Of a stretch of 64,000 bases of DNA, positions 9,351-18,724 are shown in pieces (the first letter of the stretch is position 1; each line of letters opens with the position of its first letter). The position numbers and the translations under genes are program-made. The notes under the pieces were generated by a model, which searched no databases, was not told the origin of the DNA, and saw nothing but the letters and a program-made list of their open reading frames with translations. The stretch comes from CAVQAH01 sp963784195 (GTDB lineage: Bacteria; Acidobacteriota; Vicinamibacteria; Vicinamibacterales; 2-12-FULL-66-21): assembly GCA_963784195.1 (NCBI GenBank), contig CAWARA010000011.1, positions 186,001 through 250,000 of the forward strand, in the 5' to 3' direction.

Positions 9351-11069
9351 ATGGTGCCTCGAACGGAAGCCATCACCGCGCGCACGGTGCGTGCGCTCGG
9401 TGTATGGGTCGGGGCAGCGGCGCTCACCGTGCTGATGACGTGGCCGCTCGCCACCGGCATCAGTTACCTCGGCCGCACCCAGAACAGCGGTGATGCGCGT
9501 TTCACGGTCTGGAACGTCGCGTGGGTTGCGCACGCGCTGACCACGGACCCCGCCGGCGTCTTCAACGCCAACATCTTCTATCCGCACCGGAAAACGCTCG
9601 CCTACTCGGAAGCGAATCTGGGCGCCGGAGCGCTGGCTGCCCCGATCTGGTGGTTCACGAAGAACCCCAACACGTCGCACAACGTGGTCGTGCTCTTCGC
9701 GTTCACCGCATCGCTGGTGTCTGCGTGGCTGCTGGCGCGCCGGCTTACGAACGACACTGCGGCTGCATCCGTCGCCGGAATCGTCTACGCGTTCTGCCCC
9801 TACCTGTTCTCGCACACGGCACACATCCAGCTCCTCATGGCCGCCGGGATCCCGCTCGCCTTGTTGATGTTCCACCGGATGGTCGATGCGCCGTCGGTCA
9901 GCAGAGCGGTAACGCTCGGCCTGGTCCTCACGGCTGCGGCGCTGTCCTGTGCCTACTACGGCATCTTCGCCGGGTTGGCGATTGGCTACGGGACGCTGTT
10001 CTACGCCTGGTCGCGCGGCCTGTGGCGCTCCCGCCCCTACTGGATTGCCGTCACGATTGCGGCTGCGGTATCCATCGGCCTTGTCATTCCGTTCTTTCTG
10101 CCTTACCTGCAGATCCAGGAAGAAACCGGCTTCGCCCGGTCGCTCGACGACGCGCGGATGTATTCGGCGACGTGGAAATCGTATCTGGCGTCGAGCGCCT
10201 GGCTGCACCGATGGATGCTCGAGACATCTGGGCAACTGGAACAACGAGGTGCTGTTTCCCGGCTTCGTCGCAACGCTACTCGGAATCGCGGGGTTCGTCG
10301 TCGCCTTCAGGGATCGCGAACCATCGCATGACTGGCGGCAGCGGACGCGAAACGGCATGGCTCTACGGCTCGCTGGCGCTGCTCGTATTCTGGGCGTCGC
10401 TCGGGCCCGCAGGCCGGGCTCTACACGCTCTTCTACAAGACGATTCCAGTCTTCTCGTTCCTCCGCGCCCCCGGCCGCATGGGCATCGTCGTCATGCTGT
10501 CGCTGGCAATCTTCAGTGCTTTCGCTGTGCGCGCCCTCCGGCAACGGGTAGGCCCACGTCACGCCGGAGCGGTGGCCGTGCTCGCCTGCCTCGCAGCGAT
10601 CGTCGATCTGAGACAGTTTCCATTCGACTGGCGCACCGACGAGACGCCTCCCGAGTCATATCGCGTGCTGGCTCGGTTGCCGCGGGGATCGGTCGCGGAG
10701 TTTCCCTTCTACGACCGGCGTATCGATTTCCATCTCCACACGCGGTACATGCTGAACTCGACGGTCCACTGGCAGCCGCTGTTGAACGGCTACAGCGATC
10801 ACATCCCGGTGGATTTCCGGACGCTGGCGACGCGACTGGCGTCGTTTCCGTCGAGGGACAGCTTCAAGGCCATGCGCGATCGGCGAGTGCGCTACATCAC
10901 GGTGCACCGCGACAAGTATGGGGAGCAGGGCTCGCAGGATGTCGAGAATGCGTTGCGAGAGCTTGGCGACTGTTTGAAACTGGTCGCGGAAGACAAACGA
11001 CTGGCGATCTACGAGATTGTCACGTGGCCGATGAACTGCAACGTACGACGTGCGATGACGCGGAGCTGA
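9351..11069 (+). CDS. Integral membrane protein, YfhO/GT-C-like, disrupted by three frameshifts
   Basis: Conserved sequence runs through three frames. Frame 1 covers 9351 to about 10225, with helices and the periplasmic-loop segment NSGDARFTVWNVAW. Frame 2 covers about 10225-10335 (LGNWNNEVLFPGFVATLLG). Frame 3 covers about 10335-10410 (ETAWLYGSLALLVFWASLG). The first frame resumes from about 10410 to the stop at 11069 (GLYTLFYKTIPVFSFLRAPG onward). Each step is +1, so three extra bases. The restored product is about 570 residues with 11-12 membrane helices and a soluble tail. Such proteins are polyprenyl-sugar-dependent glycosyltransferase-like or YfhO-like. The function is unproven, and so is whether the breaks are biological. 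Confidence 0.72.
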
Positions 11070-11113
11070 AGCTCCGCGCTGCGGTACCAGCAGCGCGCGG
11101 CTTTAGCCGCGCG
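11060..11113. terminator. Two stacked hairpins between convergent genes
   Basis: GCGGAGC-TGAA-GCTCCGC (11060-11077) holds the stop codon of the upstream gene in its loop. CGCGCGGC-TTTA-GCCGCGCG (11094-11113) follows. Both stems are perfect. There is no U-tract, so termination is inferred from position between converging transcripts. Confidence 0.5.
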
Positions 11114-11141
11114 TCACCGACACGGTAAACGTGAAACGCGC

Positions 11142-13311
11142 CTAGCCCCCAGCCCGCGCCCGCGCCGTCGCGACAGGAATTGGACGGCCGCCGCCGGCTT
11201 TCGAATACAGGGCGCGATAGTCCTCGGCGGTGCCGAGAATACGCTTCACGTAGTTCTGGGTTTCGGGAAACGGGATGTCGTCGATGAATTCGTCCTGCTC
11301 GATGCCCGGACGCTCAGCCTTCCAGCGGACGACCCGGCTCTCTCCCGCGTTGTAGCTCGCCAGGGCGTAGTACGAACCGCCGAACTGCTCGACGAGGCGT
11401 GAGAAGTACAGCGTTCCCATCCGAAGGTTGATCTCGGGGTCGGTCAGCATCGTCGTGCTGAAGCGGCGAATCCCGAGCGACCTTGCCAGCCGGCGTCCCG
11501 TGGACGGAATGACCTGCATCAGACCCCACGCGTTCGCGACCGACCTGGCTTTGGGATCGAAGGTGGATTCCTGCGCGATCAGCGCGGCAACCACGTACGG
11601 ATCGAGGTTCCTCGCCGCGGCGTTCTTTCGTATCGAGTCCCAGTAGGTCAACGGGTAGATCACCTGAAGGATCTCGACGGGCAAGTCCTGGCCGCCCGAT
11701 GTCAGGTGCTGCGGATAGGCCCGGCGCATGAGCGTGATCGCGCGGCGCAACTCGCCCTTCTGGTTGTAGGCCCAGGCAATCGTCGCATCCAGCGCGGGGG
11801 ACGTGCCCCACGTCCGCTGGGCGAAGCGCAGCTCGCTGATCGCGTCGTCGAAGAGCTCGTTCGACAGCAAATGGCGGATGACTTCGATGTTCGCCGGTGG
11901 TTCCGGGCGAGCAACGGCCGCCTGCGTGCTCGCGGGAACGGTCCCGGCACTCAGCGCCGTCTTCACGTCCTTGGGCAGGTGCAACAGGGCAAGCCGGCCG
12001 TAGTAGGAGCTGCCGTAATCGGCGTGAACGATGCGCAAGCGTGACTCGGCTTGCGAGCCGGCGCCAAGCTTCGAGTGCGCGCGAGCAGCCCAGTAGAGGA
12101 ACGACGGGCGATAGTCCGACCGTGGAAAATTCCTGGCAGCGGTCTCGAACGTGCGAATCGCAGCCTCATATTCACCGTTCTTGTAGCTCCACCAGCCGTG
12201 CTTCCACGCGGCGCGTTCGGCGCGAACACTCGTCGGAAACTTCTCATACAACTCACGGAAAACGTCTGCGGCGAGATCGTCGCGATTCGTGAGGATGTAG
12301 TGCGTTCCGAGATTGTTCAGCGCCTCTTCCGACCACGAGCTGTCGGGAAATTCCGTCACGAGCGCTCGGGTCTGCGCGATGTATTCGTCGGCACGGCCGA
12401 GCTCGCGCAGTGCGCTCGCGTAGAAGAATCGAGCCTCCGCTCGCCTCGATGCCTCCTCGATGAATGGCGCGAGGCCCTCCATCGCCACTTTGTACCGGCC
12501 GAGGAAATAGTCGCTCTCGGCGATGCGCAGCTCGACCATCTCCCGATCGTCACCGCTGACGACGCCGCGCAACTGACTGTAGGCGTCCCGTGCATCGTCG
12601 TAGCGGCGAGCACCGAACAGGATCGCCGCGCGCCCAAGATCCGCCTTGAAATCTTTCCGGTCGACGACATCCTGCAGCGACGCCAGCGCCGTGGACGCTT
12701 CAGTCGATCCCTCGCTCAAGGGGTACTCGTAGCGGACGCGAATGAACGCCGCCGCAGCCTTTCGCCGATCGCCCGCACCGAGCGCCGCCCGGCCGAGCTT
12801 CAGCAACACCTCGTCGGTCGTCGTCGATTTCTCCGATGCGAGCTCTTCATAGATGACGACCGCCGCGGCGGCGTCACCCAACGTCTCCGCCGCTTCTGCC
12901 TCGCCAAGCGCCGCGGCGACCGACAGGTGGCCGCGCACCTTTCGCGCGCGGATGCCGCCAAACGTCGCGCGAGCGTCGGCAGCCTTCGAGAGCTTCAACT
13001 CCGAGAGGCCCCGATAGTAGGCGGCCCAGTCTTTCAGCTCGGCTTTGGCAAGGGCCGGCGTACCGACGAACGTCAGTGCGCGGGCATAGTCGCCGGCGCC
13101 GAACGCCTCAACGCCATCGGCAAGCGATTGATTGGCCGCGCTCCGCCTGGCCTTGCGCTCGGCATCGGTGGGCACGAACCACATGTCTTCGATGCTGCCG
13201 GCCAGGGTCGCATGCGCCGTCGGCGCGAGCTGATCGACCTGGATAGAGTCCAGCGACCTGGGGAGGATCAGGAGGAAACCGACCAGAAGGGGAACTAAAC
13301 CTGTTGATCAC
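11142..13311 (-). CDS. Soluble lytic murein transglycosylase with TPR-type N-terminal superhelix
   Basis: The open frame from 13184 encodes 680 residues. An alpha-helical, tetratricopeptide-like region (about 30-480) precedes an SLT catalytic domain (about 515-650). The catalytic Glu is in IAQESTFDPKA, followed by AWGLMQVIPSTG and ASYNAGESRV. The enzyme cleaves peptidoglycan glycan strands to anhydro-muropeptides in the periplasm. The true start is probably GTG 13311. VINR is followed, after one extra T near 13297, by LVPLLVGFLLILP, which supplies the missing signal peptide. That start lies 2 bp past the stop of the coiled-coil gene, so the two are translationally coupled. Confidence 0.9.
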
Positions 13312-13313
13312 AG

Positions 13314-15584
13314 TCATGCAGAGCTACCGAGCAGGGCCGGGTCACCATCGGCGAGCGTCTGCACGAGTTCCTGCTGGAAATAGGACCCTCGCGCCGCCAC
13401 CGTTGGCGAGACGCGCTCTTCGTACAGTTTGCGCGCTCGATCGATTTCGGGACGCAGCCGATTCATCAGGTCCCGCTTCTCACGACCCATGCGAACCGCC
13501 GATTCGTTGTACAGCTTGATTTCGGACACCAGCAGCTTCGCGTACCGGCGCGCGCCGCTGTCCTCGGTCGGCGGACCTTGCGGCGTATCCGGCATGAACG
13601 TCGCCGGGGCCTTCGCGTTCGCTCGCTCGATGCGCGCGGCCTGCGCGCTCCGGACCGCGGTCAGATGCGCAAGACAGACCGACGCGTGCTGCCCCAGAAC
13701 CTGTATCTCTTCCGGCCACGACGATGGTGCCGGCGTGTCTTCGGACACGCCGTCGTCGGCATAGAGCACGGCGACGGGGCGGCCACCGACGAGAATCGGA
13801 ACGGCAACGCCCGCGCGGTCCTTCGAAAGTGAGGCGAACGATGGCGCCGATTCCGGGGTCGCCGATACGGTCTGGCGTGTGGTGACCGCCTGGCCGAGCA
13901 CACCGCTTTCCTCAATCGTCAGCGATGCCGGAAGCGTCGACTCATGGCCGAAGCCCGATGACTTCCAGCCCTGCAGCGTGTTGGCGTTGATGACGAACAG
14001 CGCGGCGCGCGGCGATGCAGCGCCGGCACCGGCGAGCAATGCCGCGAGCGCTTCCGACAGCGACCGCGCCAATGTGATCGCGCGCGTCGAATTCAGCAGA
14101 CGCTCGAGTACCGCGAGCTGCGACTGGCGTTCCGCCACACGCGCTTCCGTGACGTCCACAGCAGGTAACGGCTCATGGCCGAAGAGCGGGGCCGTCCGCG
14201 CGGCAGCTTCACGCTCCGCCGCAAAGGCGTCGCGAGCCCTGGCGACTGCTTCGTGTTCGCTCGCGATCGCGAGGCGTTCCGTCGCCAGCGCCTTCTGCGT
14301 CGCTGCCATCGATTGCCGTTCCGCGGCCAGGGACACCTGTGCGCGGCCCAGCGCGTCGGTCAGATCGCTGGTTCGCTTGCGTTCGGTCTCGAGCGCGCTG
14401 TCGAAGGAGTGGCGCTGGGACCGCACCTGGTCCTCGAGCTCCCGCACGCGTTGACCTTCCACCTGCTGGAAGCTCTCGAACGCCGCCTTCAAGGTGGTCA
14501 GCTCATCACCAAGCGCTTTCCGCTCATTCTCCAGTTCGGCCACACGGCGCCGCTCCGCAGCGACGGTCTCCTGCGTGGCGGATAGTTTCGTTTCGACATC
14601 GCCGACGATGCGGCGATGTTCTTCGCGCGTGGCAGCTTCGCGACGCTGTTGTTCGGCCTTCTCGGCCTCGTCGCGTTTCTGACGCTCCTGTTCGGCAGCG
14701 TTCATGCGCTGCAGATCGGTCTGCAGCGATTCCAGGCGCTGGCGAGCTTCGGTTTCTTTGGCTTCGTGTTCCTGACGTTCTTCGCTGAAGACAGCTTCGC
14801 GGCTCTCTCGTTCTTCATTGAAGCTGGCCTCCAGCTTCCGACGTTCCTCCTGGAAAGCCGCTTCACGTTCCCGGCGCTCGGCTTCGTTCGCCGCATTGCG
14901 CTCCTGACGCTCAGCCAGAACGGCGGCTTCGCGCTGCTGACGCATGTCTTCTACGATGGCTTCGCGCTGCTTGCGCTCTGCTTCAACATCAGCTTCGCGC
15001 TGCTTGCGCTCAGCCTCGATGTCGGATTCGCGCTGCTTGCGCTCTGCTTCAATGTCGGCTTCGAACTTCTGGCGCTCTTCCTCAATCGCTGCTTCGCGGC
15101 GCTGGCGTTCAGCCAAGAGCTCCGCCAGCTCGCGCCGGTAATGCTGCTCGCGTTCAGTCTCGCGTCTCTGGCGTTCCGCAGCTTCGGCGACGCGGCGCTG
15201 CTCGGCCACGTCAGCGCGGTCGCGCCACTGGAGGAATTCGGCTTCGACTTCCTCGCGCCGCGTACGCTCGCTCGCCACCTCGGCGCGAATGCTCGCGGCG
15301 AGGTCTTCGCTATCGGCCTGAAGCCTGGCCGACTCGGCTGACAGACGCCGATCGGCCTCCGCCGCTGCGGCAGCCAACTCGGATTTCAGCCGGCCGGCCC
15401 ATTCGCTTTGAGCGGCTTCGAGTCGTGCCGACCATTTGCGGTCGGCGTCCTGTTCAGCGCCCGCGCGGGCTTCCCTGATGGCCTCGGCCTGCTGTTCACC
15501 CAGCGTGGCAATGTGCGAGTCGAGCTCGGCCTGAAGCTTCACGCGGATGGCATCTAACGTCTCGCGAAGCTGGTCCTGGATCAT
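13314..15584 (-). CDS. Long coiled-coil protein with C-terminal GAF-like domain
   Basis: A 756-residue protein. Residues about 1-470 are extremely rich in Glu, Arg, Ala and Gln and almost free of Gly and Pro, a continuous coiled coil. Residues about 155-205 carry an 11-residue repeat (EAERKQREADV type) mirrored in DNA as a 33-bp tandem repeat. Residues about 515-645 look like a GAF domain (LLNSTRAITLARSLSEAL, then AVPILVGGRPVAVLYADDG). The last 90 residues are helical again. There is no signal peptide, so it is probably cytoplasmic. It is immediately upstream of, and coupled to, the lytic transglycosylase. This suggests a structural or signalling role in envelope growth, polarity or division, which is inference. 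I do not recognise a named family. Confidence 0.8.
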   Translation of the reverse strand: MIQDQLRETLDAIRVKLQAELDSHIATLGEQQAEAIREARAGAEQDADRKWSARLEAAQSEWAGRLKSELAAAAAEADRRLSAESARLQADSEDLAASIRAEVASERTRREEVEAEFLQWRDRADVAEQRRVAEAAERQRRETEREQHYRRELAELLAERQRREAAIEEERQKFEADIEAERKQRESDIEAERKQREADVEAERKQREAIVEDMRQQREAAVLAERQERNAANEAERREREAAFQEERRKLEASFNEERESREAVFSEERQEHEAKETEARQRLESLQTDLQRMNAAEQERQKRDEAEKAEQQRREAATREEHRRIVGDVETKLSATQETVAAERRRVAELENERKALGDELTTLKAAFESFQQVEGQRVRELEDQVRSQRHSFDSALETERKRTSDLTDALGRAQVSLAAERQSMAATQKALATERLAIASEHEAVARARDAFAAEREAAARTAPLFGHEPLPAVDVTEARVAERQSQLAVLERLLNSTRAITLARSLSEALAALLAGAGAASPRAALFVINANTLQGWKSSGFGHESTLPASLTIEESGVLGQAVTTRQTVSATPESAPSFASLSKDRAGVAVPILVGGRPVAVLYADDGVSEDTPAPSSWPEEIQVLGQHASVCLAHLTAVRSAQAARIERANAKAPATFMPDTPQGPPTEDSGARRYAKLLVSEIKLYNESAVRMGREKRDLMNRLRPEIDRARKLYEERVSPTVAARGSYFQQELVQTLADGDPALLGSSA
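14959..15123. repeat. 33-bp in-frame tandem repeat, about five units
   Basis: Units begin at 14959, 14992, 15025, 15058 and 15091, each starting GMTTCG. Units 1-3 share TTCGCGCTGCTTGCGCTC, and units 4-5 are diverged. Each encodes 11 residues on the minus strand, a hendecad of the coiled coil, so unit gain or loss would change rod length without breaking the frame. Confidence 0.85.
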
Positions 15585-15659
15585 TACAGGCGATTATCCG
15601 GATGGCCAGCCACCAAGTCAAGCCGGGAAAGAACCCGTAAACCCAAGTGCGGCAAAGGT

Positions 15660-15688
15660 TTGACCTATAACTACTGCCGCGTTACAAT
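15660..15688 (+). promoter_or_regulatory. Strong sigma-70-type promoter for the tmRNA transcript
   Basis: TTGACC (15660-15665), a 17-bp spacer and TACAAT (15683-15688) match the housekeeping consensus well. Transcription would start near 15695, about 114 nt before the mature tmRNA 5' end, implying a processed leader. Confidence 0.75.
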
Positions 15689-15694
15689 GGTTGG

Positions 15695-15808
15695 TCGACC
15701 CGCGCGTGATGCTGCCCCACTACTGGTATCGACAACCGGTCGAGGGCACTGCAGATCGGTCGCGGGAACACCGGGCAGCCTCGTGCAAGACGAGCGTTCG
15801 GACACCAA
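15695..15808 (+). other. Structured 5' leader of pre-tmRNA or unrecognised small RNA
   Basis: Bases 15704-15717 pair with 15773-15786 (core GCTGCCC/GGGCAGC, 11 of 14 Watson-Crick plus a wobble), closing an arm of about 80 nt with smaller internal dyads. No credible ORF lies here. I tested for the 4.5S RNA apical motif and did not find it. Confidence 0.35.
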
Positions 15809-16163
15809 GGGGGCGACCTAGATTCGACGGAGATATGGTTTCGCAGGATGCGTGCCGAGGACCATCACCCTCGTAAATCAGATGGAAAACAACCATAACT
15901 GCGGACACGCAGCTCGCTCTCGCAGCGTAAAACCCTGTGAGCGTCCACCCCGGTCAGCCTGCGGGCCGGGGACTGGATGTCATTTAAGCAGGCTGGTCGC
16001 CGACACGTGGTCGCGGATGTCGGTGACGAGATTTTCCGGGGCTGGCTTCCGGCGGTTGTTCGCCGCTTCTTCACGCCGGGAGCGAGATTTCAGAAGCGGA
16101 TACGCATCGTAGATTCCTGCGGGGATGTATTTTCGGACCCGGGTGCAAATCCCGGCGCCTCCA
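15809..16163 (+). ncRNA. ssrA: Transfer-messenger RNA (tmRNA)
   Basis: The 5' end GGGGGCG (15809-15815) pairs with CGCCTCC (16156-16162; one G-U), with discriminator A16163; the 3' CCA is not encoded. The 5' domain has the tmRNA signature GCGACCTAGATTCGACGG. The 3' end has a T-arm with loop TGCAAAT between CCGGG and CCCGG. The tag reading frame starts at resume codon GCG 15901-15903 and ends at TAA 15928-15930, encoding ADTQLALAA, a typical degradation tag ending ALAA. tmRNA with SmpB rescues stalled ribosomes and tags the nascent peptide for proteolysis. The length of 355 nt is normal for a one-piece tmRNA. Confidence 0.96.
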
Positions 16164-16221
16164 TCTATTCCTTCGCTCGGTGGGGGCCCCTTTCGATTCC
16201 CCACCTCGCTGCGCGCTCGGG

Positions 16222-16310
16222 GTGCCGCTTCGCGGCACTTCCCTCCGGCCCTCGCTTGCACCCCTTCGCGCTCATGTCAGGCGAAGGTTGCCCGCTGCCG
16301 CTTCGCGGCA
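16222..16310. repeat. Pair of near-identical short hairpins downstream of tmRNA
   Basis: GTGCCG-CTTCG-CGGCAC (16222-16238) and TGCCG-CTTCG-CGGCA (16296-16310) share the same stem and CTTCG centre. Both are followed by TTCC (ACTTCC and TTTCC). They lie in a 215-bp non-coding stretch (16164-16377) that otherwise shows nothing. They may terminate or stabilise the tmRNA transcript. Confidence 0.45.
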
Positions 16311-16377
16311 TTTCCTTCACGAACTCTAAAGGCGCGACATCTCGATAGCTCTCATTGATAGAATCTATGGCTCGAAG

Positions 16378-16821
16378 ATGAGCACTCATATCAGCCGAGC
16401 CACCGCCGGGGACTTGCCAGCGATCCTGGAATTGCTGGCAGCCAGCCAGCTGACCCCTGAAGGTCTGACCAATCATGTAACGACCACCTTCGTCGCCAGG
16501 CGTCAGGGAGCGATAGTCGGAACGGTCACACTGGAGCTCTACGACGACTGCGCTCTCCTGCGCTCGCTCGCAGTGGAGGCGGCCGCACGCGGCCAGCGCA
16601 TCGGGCACACGCTGGTCCGCGAATGCATCGACCTGGGGTCTCGGACGGGCATTCCAGCCCTTTATTTGTTGACGATCACCGCCGAGGAGTTCTTTCCCCG
16701 ATTTGGCTTCCAGCGCATCGACCGAGCCGAGGTCCCTGGCAGTCTCATGCGTTCGGCGGAATTCGCATATGCCTGCCCCCCGTCCTCCATTGTCATGAGG
16801 AAGGTTCTCCGTCCGGTGTGA
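16378..16821 (+). CDS. GNAT N-acetyltransferase, ArsN2-like
   Basis: A 147-residue protein with the GNAT fold from start to end. It has the beta4/alpha3 acetyl-CoA loop ARGQRIGHTLV (Q/R-x-x-G-x-G/A variant) and the C-terminal segment AEEFFPRFGFQRIDRAEVP. The tail SAEFAYACPPSSIVMRK matches the arsenic-resistance acetyltransferase group (ArsN2 type), which ends with a C-P-x-S/T motif. Members acetylate amine-containing toxic organoarsenicals or other small amines. No arsenic genes are adjacent, so the substrate is open. The ATG at 16378 is the chosen start. Confidence 0.75.
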   Translation: MSTHISRATAGDLPAILELLAASQLTPEGLTNHVTTTFVARRQGAIVGTVTLELYDDCALLRSLAVEAAARGQRIGHTLVRECIDLGSRTGIPALYLLTITAEEFFPRFGFQRIDRAEVPGSLMRSAEFAYACPPSSIVMRKVLRPV

Positions 16822-16851
16822 CACAATTCGCGGTGACACGGAGGAGACCTG

Positions 16852-18288
16852 ATGCCATCCCGTGACTTTGGTTCGACCATTTCTCCACGGCTCCCCCGCT
16901 CGCGCCGGCGACTCCTGGCCGTGGCCGCCACCCTCGCGACCGCCCCGCTGCTCGCCGTCGTAACAGCCTTTCAACCCGCGGCCGACCCGCACGCCGCGGT
17001 GCTCGACCTGCTTCGGAAGCCGGCGGACTACACACTCGTTCCTCCAGCCACGTTCGATCGCCTCGGCTGGGACCTGCCCGACGGCGGCTCGCGAGTAAAG
17101 GCCCTTGCTGACGCCGCGCCCGGTAGCGCCTTCGATCCGCGCGATCTCGAGAAGCTTCCCCCCGAGGTCGGCTACCGTGCGAAGTGGCACGTCGTCCGCT
17201 ATCCCTTCTACGGTCTCGACTGGGACATCACGGGACTGCTGCTCTCTCCGCTCAAGCCGGCTCCAGGATTGCCAACCGTCGCATTCATCAACGGCGGATC
17301 GGCAAACTGGTACGAGTTCTTCGTCGATCCGCTGAATGGACCGGCGGTGGGACAGTTCCTGGCGCAGCGCGTACCCGTACTGCTCATCACGATCCCCGGC
17401 AACTACAAACCGGGCGGCTGGACCGTGCCGATCGCGGCGCGCAAGGCGGCCTATCTGGTCGATCGCGATCTCAGCGACGAAGAAGCCGCCGCACGGAACG
17501 CGATCATGACGTTCTCGGTCGTGACCGAAGGGGTGGCGCGGCTGGTCGAGCAGGCGACGAAGGGCCCCGTGCTCATTGCCGGCCACTCGACCGGAGGCGA
17601 GATTCAATTCCTGCTGCAACGTCGGCTCGCTGCGCAATTGAACGGCTACTCGCTCGGCTGGGGCACCGGCGGGCCCGCCTCGATCAGGCGCACATGGAGT
17701 GACGAGGCGGCCGGCGCGAACAATCGCGACAACCGGACGCGCCAGTATCCGCCAATGACTGCGCTCCGCGCCCGCACGGTCGCGGAGTACTCCCGCAGCT
17801 ACATCGGGCCTCTGAATCCACTCGGTCCGGGCACGCCCCTCGAGATCGCGACGCGCTGGTTCGCGCGCGAGGATCGTCGCCGGCCTCAGTTCAAGCAGGT
17901 CCTTCAGGATATGGAGCACCAGGGATCCACGGAACGTCGCGACGACGCAGCGCGCGAGATCCGTGAGGCGATTGCCGCCGCAAAGCTCCGCGTCGATCCA
18001 CAAGCGGTGATGGCCGATCTGTTTTCAACGACGCAGGCACCCCTCACCGGCTACCGGCGAATGATCTGGGCGGCCGCTGCGGGTGACGACGGGCACTGGG
18101 ATCCGGACCCGAAACAGGCACGCGAACTGTTCGTCGCGCGCGCCTTTCAGAAGGCCAACCCGGAGGCGCAGCTGCGTGTGCTCGTGTTCGACGTGCCGAT
18201 GTCTCACTACGGGCACATCGAGCGGCCGCGGCAGCTCGCTGACGGTTTGCTGGCTGCTGTTGAATGGCTGTATGTTAACGGTCGATAG
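16852..18288 (+). CDS. Exported alpha/beta hydrolase family protein
   Basis: A 478-residue protein. The N-terminus has an SRRRLLAV basic stretch and a hydrophobic segment (about 22-40), a signal peptide or membrane anchor. The core has the nucleophile-elbow motif GHSTGGE (Ser near residue 245), an upstream oxyanion-region strand TVAFINGGSANW, and a late His in MSHYGHIERP. The enzyme is probably an esterase or lipase-like periplasmic hydrolase; no substrate can be assigned. GGAGGAGA (16841-16848) precedes the ATG. It is followed 31 bp later by the DsrE-like gene and the pca cluster, and may be co-transcribed with it. Confidence 0.72.
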   Translation: MPSRDFGSTISPRLPRSRRRLLAVAATLATAPLLAVVTAFQPAADPHAAVLDLLRKPADYTLVPPATFDRLGWDLPDGGSRVKALADAAPGSAFDPRDLEKLPPEVGYRAKWHVVRYPFYGLDWDITGLLLSPLKPAPGLPTVAFINGGSANWYEFFVDPLNGPAVGQFLAQRVPVLLITIPGNYKPGGWTVPIAARKAAYLVDRDLSDEEAAARNAIMTFSVVTEGVARLVEQATKGPVLIAGHSTGGEIQFLLQRRLAAQLNGYSLGWGTGGPASIRRTWSDEAAGANNRDNRTRQYPPMTALRARTVAEYSRSYIGPLNPLGPGTPLEIATRWFAREDRRRPQFKQVLQDMEHQGSTERRDDAAREIREAIAAAKLRVDPQAVMADLFSTTQAPLTGYRRMIWAAAAGDDGHWDPDPKQARELFVARAFQKANPEAQLRVLVFDVPMSHYGHIERPRQLADGLLAAVEWLYVNGR

Positions 18289-18319
18289 CGTTAGCCTGAG
18301 ATTCTGCGTGAGGTGATCG

Positions 18320-18721
18320 TTGAAGGTCGCGTACGTATTCGTTTCTCCGCGGGCGTCGTCATACAAGCTCGGTCAGATGATCCTCCCGCAGCTCGAAGCA
18401 GGCACTCATCGCGTCACGGTCGTCGGCATGTTTTTCTTCGACGAGAACGTGTACGTATTACGGAAGGGTGACCCCATCGGCGAGCGTCTTGCGCGCGTCG
18501 CTGCCCAGAAGGGCATGCTCCTCATGATGTGCGACATGTGCGCGCTCGAGCGGAACCTCGCGGAAGGCAGTCCCCGCTGGTGCGATCCGCAGGGAAAAGG
18601 CCTCACGACGCCGGCGGAATGCCGCGTGCGGGACACCGTCGCAGGCGTGCAGGTAGGATGTTTCCCGGATTTGTACGACGCACTGGCCGGCAACATGCCG
18701 GACCAGGTCATCTCGCTCTGA
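18320..18721 (+). CDS. DsrE-like small protein
   Basis: A 133-residue protein starting at TTG 18320 with GAGGTGAT just upstream. The first strand and helix (MKVAYVFVSPRASSYKLGQM), a central GMFFFDENVYVL strand and a Cys-containing loop (MMCDMCALER) fit the DsrE/DsrF fold, a Rossmann-like fold of sulfur-relay proteins. Cysteines at CDMC, WCDP, ECRV and GCFP are numerous for such a short protein, suggesting thiol or metal chemistry. It ends 3 bp before the CoA-transferase alpha subunit and is therefore in the same operon. A role in the aromatic pathway is not evident. Confidence 0.6.
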   Translation: MKVAYVFVSPRASSYKLGQMILPQLEAGTHRVTVVGMFFFDENVYVLRKGDPIGERLARVAAQKGMLLMMCDMCALERNLAEGSPRWCDPQGKGLTTPAECRVRDTVAGVQVGCFPDLYDALAGNMPDQVISL

Positions 18722-18724
18722 GGC

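Noticed and set aside
14616..15341. A 241-residue plus-strand ORF rich in Phe and Leu that looks like a membrane protein
   Set aside because: It is the exact antisense of the Glu/Arg-rich coiled coil; the repeated GAG/CGC codons read as CTC/GCG on the other strand. It has no Shine-Dalgarno and no family resemblance.
15695..15808. Possible 4.5S SRP RNA or 6S RNA upstream of tmRNA
   Set aside because: The SRP apical-loop motif (GGAAGGAAGCAG-like) is absent, and I could not find the 6S central bubble organisation. It is kept only as an unassigned leader.
16165..18003. A 612-residue minus-strand ORF across the hydrolase
   Set aside because: It is antisense to a gene with clear hydrolase motifs, and its composition (Arg/Gly-rich, no domains) is typical of high-GC shadow frames.
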